NCBI GenBank assembly: GCA_039105265.1
Contig: JAPFFF010000001.1
Coordinates: 11,346,001 to 11,410,000, forward strand
Source: Tritrichomonas musculus
Lineage: Eukaryota; Parabasalia; Tritrichomonadida; Tritrichomonadidae
Length of the DNA: 64,000 bases
Direction: 5' to 3'
Below, one piece after another: positions 18,707 through 28,705 of this stretch. Position 1 is the stretch's first letter. Every line of letters starts with the position of its first letter. The notes under the pieces are model-generated. The model did not search any database. It was not told where the DNA came from and saw nothing but the letters and a program-made list of their open reading frames with translations. The position numbers and the translations under genes were made by a program.

Positions 18707-18989
18707 TTTGTTAATTAGTTAAAAATCTTTTTAGCAAAATTGAGAATATTTTTAACTTTTTCAATATGATTTCAATATGATATCTCTCAATTTTGATAAA
18801 GTCCAATTCAAAATGATTGTACATCATTCAATATTTTTCAGAACTTCTCAGAAAAAAATTCATCACGTTGGTGTCAAACAACCATGATGTAAAGAGAATG
18901 TGTTTAATTGTATCACCTTCAATTTGTTGGTTTAGTTTTAATTGTTTCATTCAATTTTTAAATTGAATTTTTCAAAACACTTCTCTCCC

Positions 18990-20408
18990 ACCATAGAGGC
19001 CTATGAAAGCTCAGATTGGCTGAAATACTCTTGATCTCCTCTTTTTTCTGATGATGTATCCATAATTATGAATCTTCTATCATCTTCTTCTATTTTTGAT
19101 GGTGCAATGATGTTTGATATAAAGATAAAGACATTATGGAACTTTTTGTGTATATCTATAGAATCTTCTGTTATCAGTGTTTTCAACATTTCAGAGTCAT
19201 ATTTCTTGTTATTTATAAAGCTTTTAACATCATTGCATATTAGAAGCATCTTGTTCATGATGCGTCTGTGAAAATTGACTGTAAGATTCTCAAGTTTGCA
19301 ATTCTTATTTGCATAAGAGCCAAGTAAATTGCAAATTGTGTCTGTGAATGTGTTCTTTCCTGTTCCTTGTATTCCAGTTATTATTATTGCTGTCTTTGTC
19401 TTTTGGCCAATTTTTTGTATGATATATGATAATCAATTAATAACTTATGCATATATTTCTTTTCTTTTATTGCATATTATTTGTTCTATGCGATTTAAGA
19501 ATGGTTGAATCAATTCCATTTTTATTTCACTTTGAGGAACAGAGAAATATTCAAAACCTTGAGAGAATGTAATTGCATTCTCTCTTCATGGAGAGAATGT
19601 TAATTGCTTATACAATATGAAGTTCTTATTTTATCCTGTATTTAGGTTTTTGTGAGCTGTCACTTTTCCAACATTAATTGTCATCAATTTTTGCATGAGT
19701 TGTTGAGCATTTGCCATCACTAATTGTGCTCTCCTATATGCTGGATCTCTCACTTTAATAATGATTAGAGGAGGAGTGATGTCTATTTGACAAATCACTT
19801 TTTTAAGATCAGTCATTCCCCAACTCTAAGAATTGGACGATTATTAGTATTACTGATATAATTCTTCTTTCTAATGCTAGTTAGTGTGAAATCCGTATGT
19901 GTTTCTATTCGAGTACTGTCATCTATTTTGTTTCTAAAATAAGTTACTTGCATATATTTTATTTGCATTCGAGGGAGACAATTTAGAAACATGAATAATC
20001 ACTCATTGCTCATAATTAGACAAATATTGGTTCTACTGTCTGTGATATAAGAAGGATCATTTCCTTGTCTTTGACACCACCATTCTTTCACTATTTCGAT
20101 AAAATCAAAATGATAAGGAGAATTATTGGCTGAATCATAAATATGGGAACATTTCCTTCTATTGGCATTAATATCGAAAAAAAGGCTAAAAAATCTTCTC
20201 TTTTTAGTTTGATAGAAATATTATTGACTTCGAGATCATTGTCTTTGATATCTTGTTCATAAGAAATAAGCACCTTTTTGATCATAATTTGGTTTTCTGT
20301 TGGATAAATATACAAGAAAGGATCGATATCTTCTTCTTCAGTTAAATCAATGATTTGTGCATATGATATTTTGATGTGTGAAGAGATTTTATTATTATTA
20401 TTTTTCAA
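18990..20408 (-). mobile_element. fossil of a virus-like element with SF3-type primase-helicase
   Basis: A broken remnant on the minus strand. About 19001-19390 carries the ATPase part of a superfamily 3 / DUF5906-type helicase as found in virophages, phages and virus-like protist elements: Walker A GIQGTGKNTF, then MLLICNDVKSF, and the late DDRRFIIMDTSS block. 19631-19816 and 20091-20408 are short further pieces of coding character without a recognised family. No capsid, integrase or polymerase part was recognised and no terminal repeats were found, so the family and outer borders are uncertain. It carries multiple breaks and is not functional. Base composition is drifting to the local AT level, suggesting an old insertion. 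Confidence 0.6.
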
Positions 20409-20411
20409 ATA

Positions 20412-20624
20412 GATGGGGGACGACTCAATTTTTCAGAATTTAATGAAACCGGTATTATTCAAAAGTTCTGTCATTCTGAATGTATTGAAAACATGAAGGA
20501 TAAACATCAAATAACTGTTCCATCTGCTAAGCGAACTTTATTCTCTTTGAGAAAGAGTGGCAGAAGATATCAAGGTGTTCATCAAACCATAAAATTAATT
20601 TGGCTTTATTGTTTGTACTTATAA
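20412..20624 (+). pseudogene. short coding-like fragment, unknown family
   Basis: A 70-codon plus-strand stretch ending in TAA with no start codon of its own. It reads with protein-like composition (two Cys near the start, basic Arg/Lys-rich middle such as SAKRTLFSLRKSGRRYQ). It faces the helicase fossil and is probably another degraded element piece. No family recognised. Confidence 0.3.
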
Positions 20625-20942
20625 AGAATTTTTATATTTGATTCACAAGATAACATTGTGGCCATTGAATAAAGTTCATTAAAATTGATCCTTGGCCCAA
20701 AACTTTTTGTAATCTTTGCCAGGCAATACATGAATAAGGCTCGATATCGGAATCTTAAATTATTTTTTTTCTTCAGAACTATTCTTAAAACCGCCATTTA
20801 CCAGCCAATTTTAAGACAAATTGATTGGAAGAATGATAAATTGGAAATTTCGTATTTAGAGTCAATTTGAGAAACTCAATATTTTAATGTATATTACTTT
20901 ATAAGTCCGCAATATAATTGAATAATTACTTTGTTTCACTGA

Positions 20943-20950
20943 GTTATATA
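20943..20950. repeat. target site duplication, left copy (GTTATATA)
   Basis: Exact 8-base match to 21430-21437, directly abutting the left inverted terminus of the element at 20951-21429. Confidence 0.75.
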
Positions 20951-21429
20951 TAGACTTGTTATTTTGAGAATCGATATCAAAAACGTCACTTTTTTGCATC
21001 TGATACTCGATTATCAGTTTACAAATCTGATATCGAGATTATCGATTATCAAGATATCAGATATGAAATGTGATATAAAAATAATTGTAAACTTGATATC
21101 AATTACCGAGATCTCGAGATCTCAAACAGATTTATCTTCTTTTATAATTGGTATTTGTGATTTTATAATATTTAAAAATATATAATATAATGTATTGATG
21201 TTTATTTTAAGATTAAAATCAAAAAATACATTCTTTTTATATGAATTATTTGAGATTAAAATACGATCATATTTTTATCAAAAAGTTTAAATGAAAATTC
21301 TGATATCAAAAGCTGAGAAAAAACATTCTCGATCTCTGAAATCGATCTCGAGAATCTGTGTATATTTTTGTATCGATATCAAAAAGTCAATCAATTATCG
21401 ATCTCGAGAATCGGAGAATAACAAGTCTA
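20951..21429. mobile_element. 479-bp non-autonomous inverted-repeat element (MITE), 8-bp TSD
   Basis: Left end TAGACTTGTTATTTTGAGAA and the reverse complement of the right end TAGACTTGTTATTCTCCGAT share the first 13 bases exactly. Both ends abut the same 8 bases, GTTATATA, a target site duplication. No open frame of note lies inside. The interior is full of palindromic GATATC, ATCGAT and CTCGAG blocks, including GAGATCTCGAGATCTC near 21110. An 8-base TSD fits hAT, P or Merlin superfamilies; the terminal sequence alone does not decide. An intact TSD implies a fairly recent insertion relative to the fossils around it. Confidence 0.8.
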
Positions 21430-21437
21430 GTTATATA
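21430..21437. repeat. target site duplication, right copy (GTTATATA)
   Basis: Exact 8-base match to 20943-20950 on the other side of the element. Confidence 0.75.
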
Positions 21438-21742
21438 AATTGATTATTAAATATGTTAATATTTTTTTCACACTGATTTCACAGAATAAACTAATCATAA
21501 GACTGTAAAACGTTATTTATATTGATGGTCCTGAGTAATTAGTCGTGATTAATCATTTTATTTGAAAATCGATTTTTGAAGAAATTAGATGGTAGATTCT
21601 GAAACCAAAAATGATGAAAGTTGTATGAATTAAATCGGGGTCTTACACTGATTAATAATATATATGCAATTTGTGTTAAAATCTTTTCTGGATGAAGAAT
21701 CAAAAAATAATGAAATTGAGTTTTTCATTGAACCAATAATTA

Positions 21743-21830
21743 TTAATGTTTGCCTGTACAAATATAAACTATCAGTAATACTCTTTTGTTTCTGACTTTT
21801 TTGTTAATGCTTGCCAGTACAATGATAAAC
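21743..21830. repeat. imperfect direct repeat pair, about 27 bp each
   Basis: TTAATG(T/C)TTGCC(T/A)GTACAA followed by an A/T spacer and TAAAC occurs at 21743-21769 and again at 21804-21830, 61 bases apart. Unique within the window as far as I can see. Function unknown. Confidence 0.6.
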
Positions 21831-21896
21831 AGTTAATGAAAATTATCGAGAACCAAATGAAAGTGTCACAAGTCTCCCAGCCACTTAGAGAACTAG

Positions 21897-22136
21897 CTAA
21901 GTATGATGGTGCGTTTTCATTGAAACTTTTGAATCATTGTGTAAATTTGGTAATATTTTAAACTGTGGCATTTTGTATCCAACACATTTGGCGCAACACG
22001 TTGCCAATATATGAATCATTTGTGAGCTGTTTTGTATTAATGTTTCGTTTACAATATATGGAAAAATTAAATTTCTATTTGTATTTGGGATCAGAGTTTT
22101 TTCATCCACCTGAATATCAACAAGATTTAAGAACAT
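21897..22136 (-). pseudogene. coding-like fragment in accessory region
   Basis: A 79-codon minus-strand frame with non-repetitive, protein-like sequence (for example MIHILATCCAKCVGYKMPQF). It has no recognisable promoter or family and lies among broken element pieces on the same strand. Probably part of a decayed mobile gene. Confidence 0.35.
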
Positions 22137-22219
22137 TTAGAATTTGAGTCAAAATGAGCCAAAAACATTGCTATATGGACGTTTTGTCTCAAAGTTTATG
22201 GGCCTGTATAGTTCTGATT

Positions 22220-22435
22220 TCAATTTATCAATATGGTGGTGCGCCCAAGGTCTAACATATTGGAAAGCAGAAGTATTTCAGTAATAATGAAAAAAAAAAA
22301 AAAAAAAAAAAAAAAAACCCAACCTGGACTAAAAAACTTCTTGCGTTTGCAATTCTTTTGCTGACATAAGCGTTCTGCGTCATAATCGTTTCTTCTACAT
22401 CGATGTATTCGCTTTTTGCAGTTGATCTTAAACAT
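22220..22435 (-). pseudogene. possible zinc-ribbon fragment of an IS1595/Merlin-type transposase
   Basis: A short minus-strand piece reads RIHRCRRNDYDAERLCQQKN followed by CKRKKFFSPGW, close in layout to the N-terminal zinc-ribbon of ISXO2/Merlin transposases, where a basic Arg/Lys segment, an aromatic, a C-x-x-C pair and a Gly-Thr/Ser-Trp-Phe ending occur. It runs into a poly-A tract and no DDE core is attached. Identification is tentative. Confidence 0.3.
22290..22317. repeat. poly-A tract (28 A)
   Basis: Uninterrupted run of 28 A on the plus strand inside the accessory region. Confidence 0.95.
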
Positions 22436-22535
22436 TTAAAAGATTTTAGATTTAAAAAAGCATTTCAAGAAAATTACCAACTTTTTACCATTTAAGAGAG
22501 AAATGATATCTTTTAGAGAGATTTTCTATTAAGAT

Positions 22536-23565
22536 TTAGAGAAAAGAAAAAGTTTGCTTGATTTTGGCAATTCGAGCTTCCAATAAATTCAAGATGTCTA
22601 CAGAATATATAAGAGTCAAATATTTCTTTCGTCCATCATATAGTTTAAACCTAAATCCGGTTAAAAATATATTTGGCATATGACTGTTATCATTTTTAGG
22701 GTGTCTCCGAATATTTGCAAAACCATGTTCTTGGTAATGTGAACTACATGCACCAACATCAACCTTTTCTTCAGTAATTATTGTAGATGTGATTCCATTT
22801 GCTGTGAATATATATTGTTTGCACCACGCGGCACTGAAACATATATTACTTCTGTATGAAGTAGGACTCTCTGAATATATATCGAATTCATTTTCAATAA
22901 CATACATTAACAAAAAATAGTATATCATCATGATACTTGCGCCAAATAAAAGATAGTTGATTGTAGCTTGAATACTTAGCTCTCTTCTGTGTATACTCTC
23001 TAAATGAAGTGTTGAAGGTAGCATAGATATAAGTAAGTGAATGTCTCCTTTTTCCATGGTTTTGATGATTGTTTGCATACTGAACAACTTTTTTGGGAGC
23101 ATGTCTTCCATTTTTCGACCTTTATTGTGATCAAGCAAGTACTGAGGATCTCCAACCTCTTCTAAATCTGAAGCACACCTTTTTATATCTGGTTTCATAG
23201 GGGGAATGAAAAAATTTTCAGCAGATGCCTTTTTATACCGATCTCTTTTTGTTAAATGAAACAGGTCAGAAAAATGAATTATGGTCGAATATTTTTTCAA
23301 AGTAATTAATAATATTGTCCATAAAACTGTTCGAGCATTTATCATATCAATTATCTCCATCAGTCCCTAGTCCAATAATTTCCTGTTTTGCTTTCAAACT
23401 TGCTATGAGTGCTTGAACTTTTTCAATTTTATCTAACGTCGCCTTACCAGATGTCGAAGATATACATCCTATCGGAATTGGACTACTGTCAAGAGATAAT
23501 GGAGCATACGTGATTCCAAATTCAGCTTGTATTACTAAGTCATAGTTAACTTTAATGAAATTCAA
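22536..23565 (-). pseudogene. broken transposase-like gene (TDGD / DLFHL-K-R type)
   Basis: Minus-strand pieces with protein-like sequence. The upstream piece (23347-23565) ends in GLGTDGDN. The following piece (22536-23360) has FSDLFHLTKRDRYKK early on and a long middle section with hydrophobic stretches. An acidic TDGD followed by D-x-x-H-L-x-K-R-x-R-Y is the sort of spacing expected for the first two acidic residues of an RNase-H-fold DDE transposase, and I associate this pattern with uncharacterised multi-copy protein families of trichomonad genomes; that association is from memory. The copy is broken and no terminal inverted repeats were identified. Confidence 0.4.
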
Positions 23566-23656
23566 AAAATCGCCTTCTTTTTGATTATATTATCTGCATA
23601 CTTTGTTGGTATTTGAGAAATTCCTATCAAACCATCGACTGATCCATCTTTTTTTT

Positions 23657-23743
23657 AACTCGGGTTTACTCGGGTAAATCGAGTACGGGAGTCTCCTCGA
23701 TCCCGAAATTATTTTCGGGTAGACTACTCTTCCTCGTCCTCGA
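23657..23743. repeat. CTCGGG-rich palindromic patch
   Basis: A GC-rich island in AT-rich DNA: ACTCGGGTTTACTCGGGTAA contains two direct CTCGGGTxxA units, followed by CGAGTACGGGAG and a hairpin CCCGAAAT/ATTTTCGGG (23702-23719). Unlike its surroundings in composition. Possibly an end or core of a further mobile element. Confidence 0.45.
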
Positions 23744-24440
23744 AAAGCAAACCTGATTCTAATGCATAAATTAAATAACAGTTTTCATGAACTAATTTCA
23801 TAACTATTTCCACAGTATGCAAAGAACACAATATATATTAGTTGATATAGAATTGAGTATATGTGTTGTATATTATATTTTAATTAAAGTTGTGTATGAT
23901 CATTATATTCCTTCCGTTATGTCATTTTTAAAAATGCTACCTTTTTGAAAGACCCAACGCCACGATTTGGCTTAAAACCTGTATTTGTTAATAACTATCA
24001 CTAGTAAGCTCATATAATTATTTTTGAATCATAACTCCAATTTTGAAAAGTTTCCTACGTTTTATAAAAACAAGAGTATAATAGTCATATTCACATAAAT
24101 ATAAAAATCTGTTCCATTAATTTCTTCCTTTTTGATAAAAATCAAATTGTAATGCTTAACAACAGTAACGTTTTCACAATCGTCTTTTACATTTTCATTT
24201 TCTTTTTCAAGATAATCGTTTTGAATTTAATTATCAATATCACTGTGATGACATTTAATAGATTCTTTGAAAATTTGTATATACTTGTTTCATCATCTAG
24301 TAGTTCATGTTGATATTCTTCAAGAAGATGAATAATATCAGCATTGTTACCGTGAAACTTAATTAATAACTAATATTTGATTTGATCCAAAAAATGCTGC
24401 ATATATGAATATTAATTATTCAATTTGCTTTTTGTAATAT
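23744..24440. other. gene-free AT-rich stretch
   Basis: About 700 bases with no supported gene. Contains short coding-like scraps only. Confidence 0.4.
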
Positions 24441-24665
24441 AAAGTGAGAGAAATAAAGGGGGGTCGATTCAAAAAATAGGGGGTCGATTCAAAAAATAAT
24501 TATTTTCAAGGGAAAACGATAATAAATATTTATTTTGAAAAAAAAAATATTTGAAAAAAATTTTTTTTCTTAAAATTATATTTTCTGAAAAAATATACAA
24601 TTTTTTCTTAACTTGATCGTCGACCCCTATTTTTTTGAATGGCCCCTATTTTTTTGGGGCACTTT
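24441..24665. mobile_element. 225-bp inverted-repeat element with doubled 20-bp arm units
   Basis: The left arm has GGGTCGATTCAAAAAATA twice with a 20-base period (24461-24478, 24481-24498). The right arm has the inverted counterpart CCCCTATTTTTTTGAAT and a variant, again with a 20-base period (24624-24660). Outer ends are AAAGTG and CACTTT. The whole can fold as one long hairpin. No clear target duplication is visible. It looks like a foldback or MITE-type element. Confidence 0.55.
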
Positions 24666-24702
24666 AATTATATAAATATTGCTTTTTCAGTTTGTTTGAA
24701 GT

Positions 24703-25408
24703 CAATTGTTGACAATGAGTTATTCCTAATTTCAAATAATTCAAGATGGATCAAATGATGATTTAAAAGTATCAACTATATAATAAGAATAAACCAGTCA
24801 AAATTTAATTCTTATACAAAAAAGCTGAGATATAATCTGTTTTTTTTTTTTTTTTTTTTTTTTTAAAATTACTGATGTTATTAAATCAAATATTTTATCA
24901 AATTTAACAAACTAAATCATTCGAAAACGATAAGTTAGATATATATGCATATAATAAATATAATTATTCACATTAATTTGAAATCCTAACTACCAATTTT
25001 ATTTTATAGGTACAATAAATAACACCAAATCATTAGTTTTATGCATTCCAACATGCTTATATATAGATTGATTTGGGATATTATTTGAATAATTATTTTT
25101 TAAGTTCATATTAATGACTAAATTTACAAAACTATTTAACAAATATTAATATACAATCAAGAAAAATTTAAAATATACTAAATTAAAATTTGATAGAGAA
25201 AAATTGAGAAAAAAAAAAATATTTGAACGCACATCTAAATTAGATAAATATAGAATAAAACATTTTTATCTCACTAGTTTAAATAAATTTTAGAGATATT
25301 TTAAATAGAATAACTACTGAATATTTTAATAAAATTTTATATTTGCATATATAAATTCCAAATCAATTATACTATGAGTTTTTTATGTGAAAAATAAGTT
25401 GACTCTCA
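24703..25408 (+). repeat. 0.7-kb dispersed repeat, copy A (upstream of PMT)
   Basis: Aligns along its whole length, same orientation, with 30060-30755. Shared landmarks include ATTTCAAATAATTCAAGAT, CATTAGTTTTATGCAT, ATAAAACATTTTTATCTCA and, at the end, AATTATACTATGAGTTTTT then AAAAATAAGTTGACTCTC. Divergence is perhaps a fifth to a quarter with many small gaps. Copy A has a 25-base poly-T where copy B has only a short T run. It ends about 20 bases before the PMT start codon, so the PMT promoter lies within it. Confidence 0.85.
24840..24864. repeat. poly-T tract (25 T)
   Basis: Lies within repeat copy A at a site where copy B has only six T, so it expanded after the duplication. Confidence 0.9.
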
Positions 25409-25427
25409 TCTCAAATTTATGAAATAA

Positions 25428-27095
25428 ATGAATAATATTTTTACAACTGCTGATTGTTTCGCAATTTGCATTGTAAGCTTTATAGCACTTGCAACACGTT
25501 TATGGCTAATAGCAGATCCAGATCTTGTTACTTTTGATGAAGTTCACTTTGGCAATTTCACTAATTGGTATATAAGAAAAGAATTTTTTTTTGATATTCA
25601 TCCTCCACTTGGAAAGATGATTATGGCTACTATAGCAAGTTGGACTCAATACAAAGGAGATATTGACTATGGATCAAAATTTGGCCTATCTTATTTACAT
25701 GATGAATTGTTTTTTGTTAGCCAAAGAATAACTCCTGCTATTTTTTCAGCAATGACTTCTCCATTTATTTTTGCCGCATGTAGATGCATTTCCCTTTCAA
25801 CTTTATCGTCTTTTTGCGCAGCATTGATTTTAACAACCGATATATCTTTAATCGTAGAAGGAAAATATATTTTATCAGATGGAATTCTACATTTTTTCAC
25901 AGCGTTACATATATTTTGCCTTTGTCTATTTTTAGCTGACGATTTTGATTTTTCAGCAACCAGCCTTAAATCTCTTGCAAAGCCCGATCCCAAATCTAAA
26001 CTTAAATCTAGATCAGTATTATTTCATGCCATCATTGATGGTATTACTCTTGGATGCGCATCTGCATGCAAATATACTGCATTAGGACTTTATGCTGTTG
26101 ATGGAATGACACAGATCTTTTGGATATTTATCAAGAAACCTAAGATATTGAAAATTATTTCACGGGCTTTTACTATTCTATTCTTTTCTTTTTTAAGTTT
26201 AGCGATTTCATGGATTTGGCACTTCATTTCACTTCCATTTCATGGTCATGGTCATGAATACATTAATAAAGCATACGGATCAACTATTTTCCCACTTAAT
26301 ACAGTTTCATATGCCTATTGGGGTGATAGACTCATTGGAAGTTCGTTAACTGAACGAATTTTAAACTGGAATATCGTAATGAATGATATTAATATGAAAA
26401 GCAGTATTCCACATCCATTTGAGTCACATCCAATCAATTGGCCTTTATTAATGGATAGATGGGTTGGCTTTTTCAGTGTGGAATCGGAAACACGAAATGT
26501 TCAATGCATGGGAACTCCTTTTGTATATTGGTTTGTCTTTATTGGAATATGTATTACTGTTTTAATAGGGGCATTAATCATTCCTTTATCAATTTCATCT
26601 ATAGTTTCATTTTGCCAATCATTTTTATCTTATATTGTTTCTCTTTTTGATACTTCACCAACATCAAATTATTCAAATTTGAATGCCATTCAAAAACCTG
26701 AAACTAGATATATTGTTGATTGGCGAAATGCTCTTCTTGTTTGGGGTTGGGTTGTTTCTTATTTCCCTTTTGTTCTTATTCCAAGAACAATGTTCTTATA
26801 TCATTACTTAATTCCCTTAATGTTTGGAATCATGAATCTTGTTGCAATTATTGAAAATTTATTTAGATTTAATAGAGTCCTTCAGTCAGCTATTGTTGTT
26901 TCAGTTTCTATTTTGTGCGTACTCTGCTTCCTTTTCTTTTCTCCTTGGGCTTATGGAACAAAATGTCCTGATTGTCGAGATACTCGAATGTGGACAGACA
27001 GATGGATCCTAGGACCACCAATGCCGATTCATAATTATGGTGCAGACTTGTTCAATACTACAGAAAAATATGTTAAATTGCCATCTCTTTTTTAG
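25428..27095 (+). CDS. protein O-mannosyltransferase family (PMT), without MIR domains
   Basis: 555 residues, about 10 hydrophobic segments. PMTs move mannose from dolichyl-phosphate-mannose to Ser/Thr of proteins in the ER. Seen: the N-terminal catalytic DE motif in TFDEVHFGNF (D37, E38), the HPPLGKM sequence of the first luminal loop, CKYTALGLYAVDG, and the late block HPINWPLLMDRWVGFF with GTPFVYW typical of the PMT C-terminal membrane part. Fungal and animal PMTs are 700-850 residues because of a luminal MIR domain block between the two membrane halves. Here that block is absent and only about 80 residues (SLPFHGHGHEYINKAYG onward) lie there, a layout closer to archaeal and bacterial PMTs. 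ATG at 25428 is 20 bases after the end of the dispersed repeat. Works in the same compartment as STT3 (40477). Confidence 0.88.
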   Translation: MNNIFTTADCFAICIVSFIALATRLWLIADPDLVTFDEVHFGNFTNWYIRKEFFFDIHPPLGKMIMATIASWTQYKGDIDYGSKFGLSYLHDELFFVSQRITPAIFSAMTSPFIFAACRCISLSTLSSFCAALILTTDISLIVEGKYILSDGILHFFTALHIFCLCLFLADDFDFSATSLKSLAKPDPKSKLKSRSVLFHAIIDGITLGCASACKYTALGLYAVDGMTQIFWIFIKKPKILKIISRAFTILFFSFLSLAISWIWHFISLPFHGHGHEYINKAYGSTIFPLNTVSYAYWGDRLIGSSLTERILNWNIVMNDINMKSSIPHPFESHPINWPLLMDRWVGFFSVESETRNVQCMGTPFVYWFVFIGICITVLIGALIIPLSISSIVSFCQSFLSYIVSLFDTSPTSNYSNLNAIQKPETRYIVDWRNALLVWGWVVSYFPFVLIPRTMFLYHYLIPLMFGIMNLVAIIENLFRFNRVLQSAIVVSVSILCVLCFLFFSPWAYGTKCPDCRDTRMWTDRWILGPPMPIHNYGADLFNTTEKYVKLPSLF

Positions 27096-27308
27096 ATCCC
27101 CATTCGTAATTTATTATTATTATTTTTTATAGTTGCATATGTTTTCTATTTATAAATTGTTTATTGGAACATACTTTGTTTTAATTTTATGAAAATTCAT
27201 TTTATTCAGTTGACTAAGCTTTCTATTAAAAATCATTATCTTAAAATTTAAGAACATTTTTTACATGAATATTACTAACAATGAAGCAGCACCAAGTTGA
27301 AAATACAG

Positions 27309-27310
<2 letters not shown>

Positions 27311-27339
<29 letters not shown>
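27311..27339. repeat. poly-A tract (29 A)
   Basis: Uninterrupted A run about 215 bases after the PMT stop codon. Confidence 0.95.
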
Positions 27340-27341
<2 letters not shown>

Positions 27342-27372
27342 AATCACTAAGAATGAATGATTATATATTATA

Positions 27373-27674
27373 TATAACGTTTATAATTTTTTTCCAGAAT
27401 TTTAATTTTATTCCAGGATAACCGTTTTTTAATAATAAAATTTCAATAAGCTCATATAAAAAGTTCGTATTTTTTTTAAAAATTTATGATTTTTTCCTTA
27501 CCTTTTTTATTCAAATTTTTCATTCTCAATTATAATCCCAGGATGAATGATCGTTTTTAATTCAATTTTTGAATTATATTTTGGTTGATAATCGACATGG
27601 TTAAATATTAAACCATCTTAAACGGTTATCCTGGAAAAAAATAAACATCCTGGAATTAAATAACAAACGTTATA
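27373..27674. mobile_element. about 300-bp inverted-repeat element with TCCAGGAT modules
   Basis: Left arm begins TATAACGTTTATAATTTTTT and the reverse complement of the right arm TATAACGTTTGTTATTTAAT; both arms then carry two TTCCAG(G/A)AT modules and end with GGATAACCGTTT. Arms are about 55 bases (27373-27426 and 27622-27674). If the outermost TA on each side is the target duplication, the element is 27375-27672 and mariner-like, but TA is too short to prove it. A fifth related block, CCCAGGATGAATGATCG, lies in the middle at about 27537. No coding capacity. Confidence 0.7.
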
Positions 27675-28705
27675 GACTCAATTTGAAAAAAGTGCATTTT
27701 TTTAAATTGCCTTTTTTTCATCATTCCGCTTTAAAAAAACTTTTCAAAATATGAAAATTATGATATATATATAATTAAGAACCAAATTAATCTATTAAAA
27801 TAATAATATCTTTTAAATATAAAATACTTTTCTATCATTTTCACTTATCAAATAATTATTTTCTGCCAATAGACAAGTTGTTATCTTTTGACAACTAGCT
27901 TTTCGTTTTTTAATATGTAAAATGTAAGTATAAAAAAATTAATTTTTCATATATATTAAATATTTAATTATATATTACATTTTTTTTTTTTTTCAAAGAC
28001 AATTCAAAAATTAAATGAGTAGATAAAATTTTTGAATTCTTAATCGTAATTGAATTTGTATTTTTTTAAAAAATCATAGTTTATAAACGGCATCGCAACT
28101 TTCTTGTATGAAAATATATCAAAAATCGTAAATGCAATTTATGAGGTTGCATTTGGCTAGATTGTCCAAATGATGAGGATAATAAAAATAAAAAAATTTA
28201 AATAAAAACCTATTATATAAGAATTTGGGATCTAGGATTAAAGATTTGGGAGTGAATGACAAGTTAATTTTTGAAAATATCTCAATTAATTAAAAAATTT
28301 TATATCTCAAAAATTGTGTTATTGATAAAATTTTTGAAAGAGAACATTCAAAAATTTAATTTTAAATTATTGCTTAATATTTTACATATTCATGAGTAAA
28401 AACCAAGAATAATGATTTTTCATTTTGCTTCAATTTAATACATTAATATTGATTTTTTTTTTAGAATAGATAATGTTTAATGCAAATTTAAAAAAAATGA
28501 CCGTAAATTTCGTTAAAAAAATGAATATCTTCATATTCAACATGAAAATTATTTTATTTTCAAAGTTATTTGATTAAAAATATTATATTATTGTTTATTA
28601 AATTATTATTTTTGTAATTATTAAATTATTTATCCGTTAAAAAGAGTTTTTTTGAAAAAATATTTTCAGAATAACCGTCATTATTTTTAATTTTTTAATC
28701 ATTAA
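27675..28705. other. gene-free AT-rich stretch upstream of the CHMP1-like gene
   Basis: About 1 kb, nearly all A/T, no supported gene. A TCATTA initiator-like match is at 28699-28704, two bases from the next start codon, and another TCATTA at 28678-28683. Confidence 0.45.

Noticed and set aside
22290-27339. Poly-A tracts at 22290 and 27311 as tails of retroposed copies
   Set aside because: No retro-element body or target duplications were found beside them; long homopolymers are common throughout the intergenic DNA.
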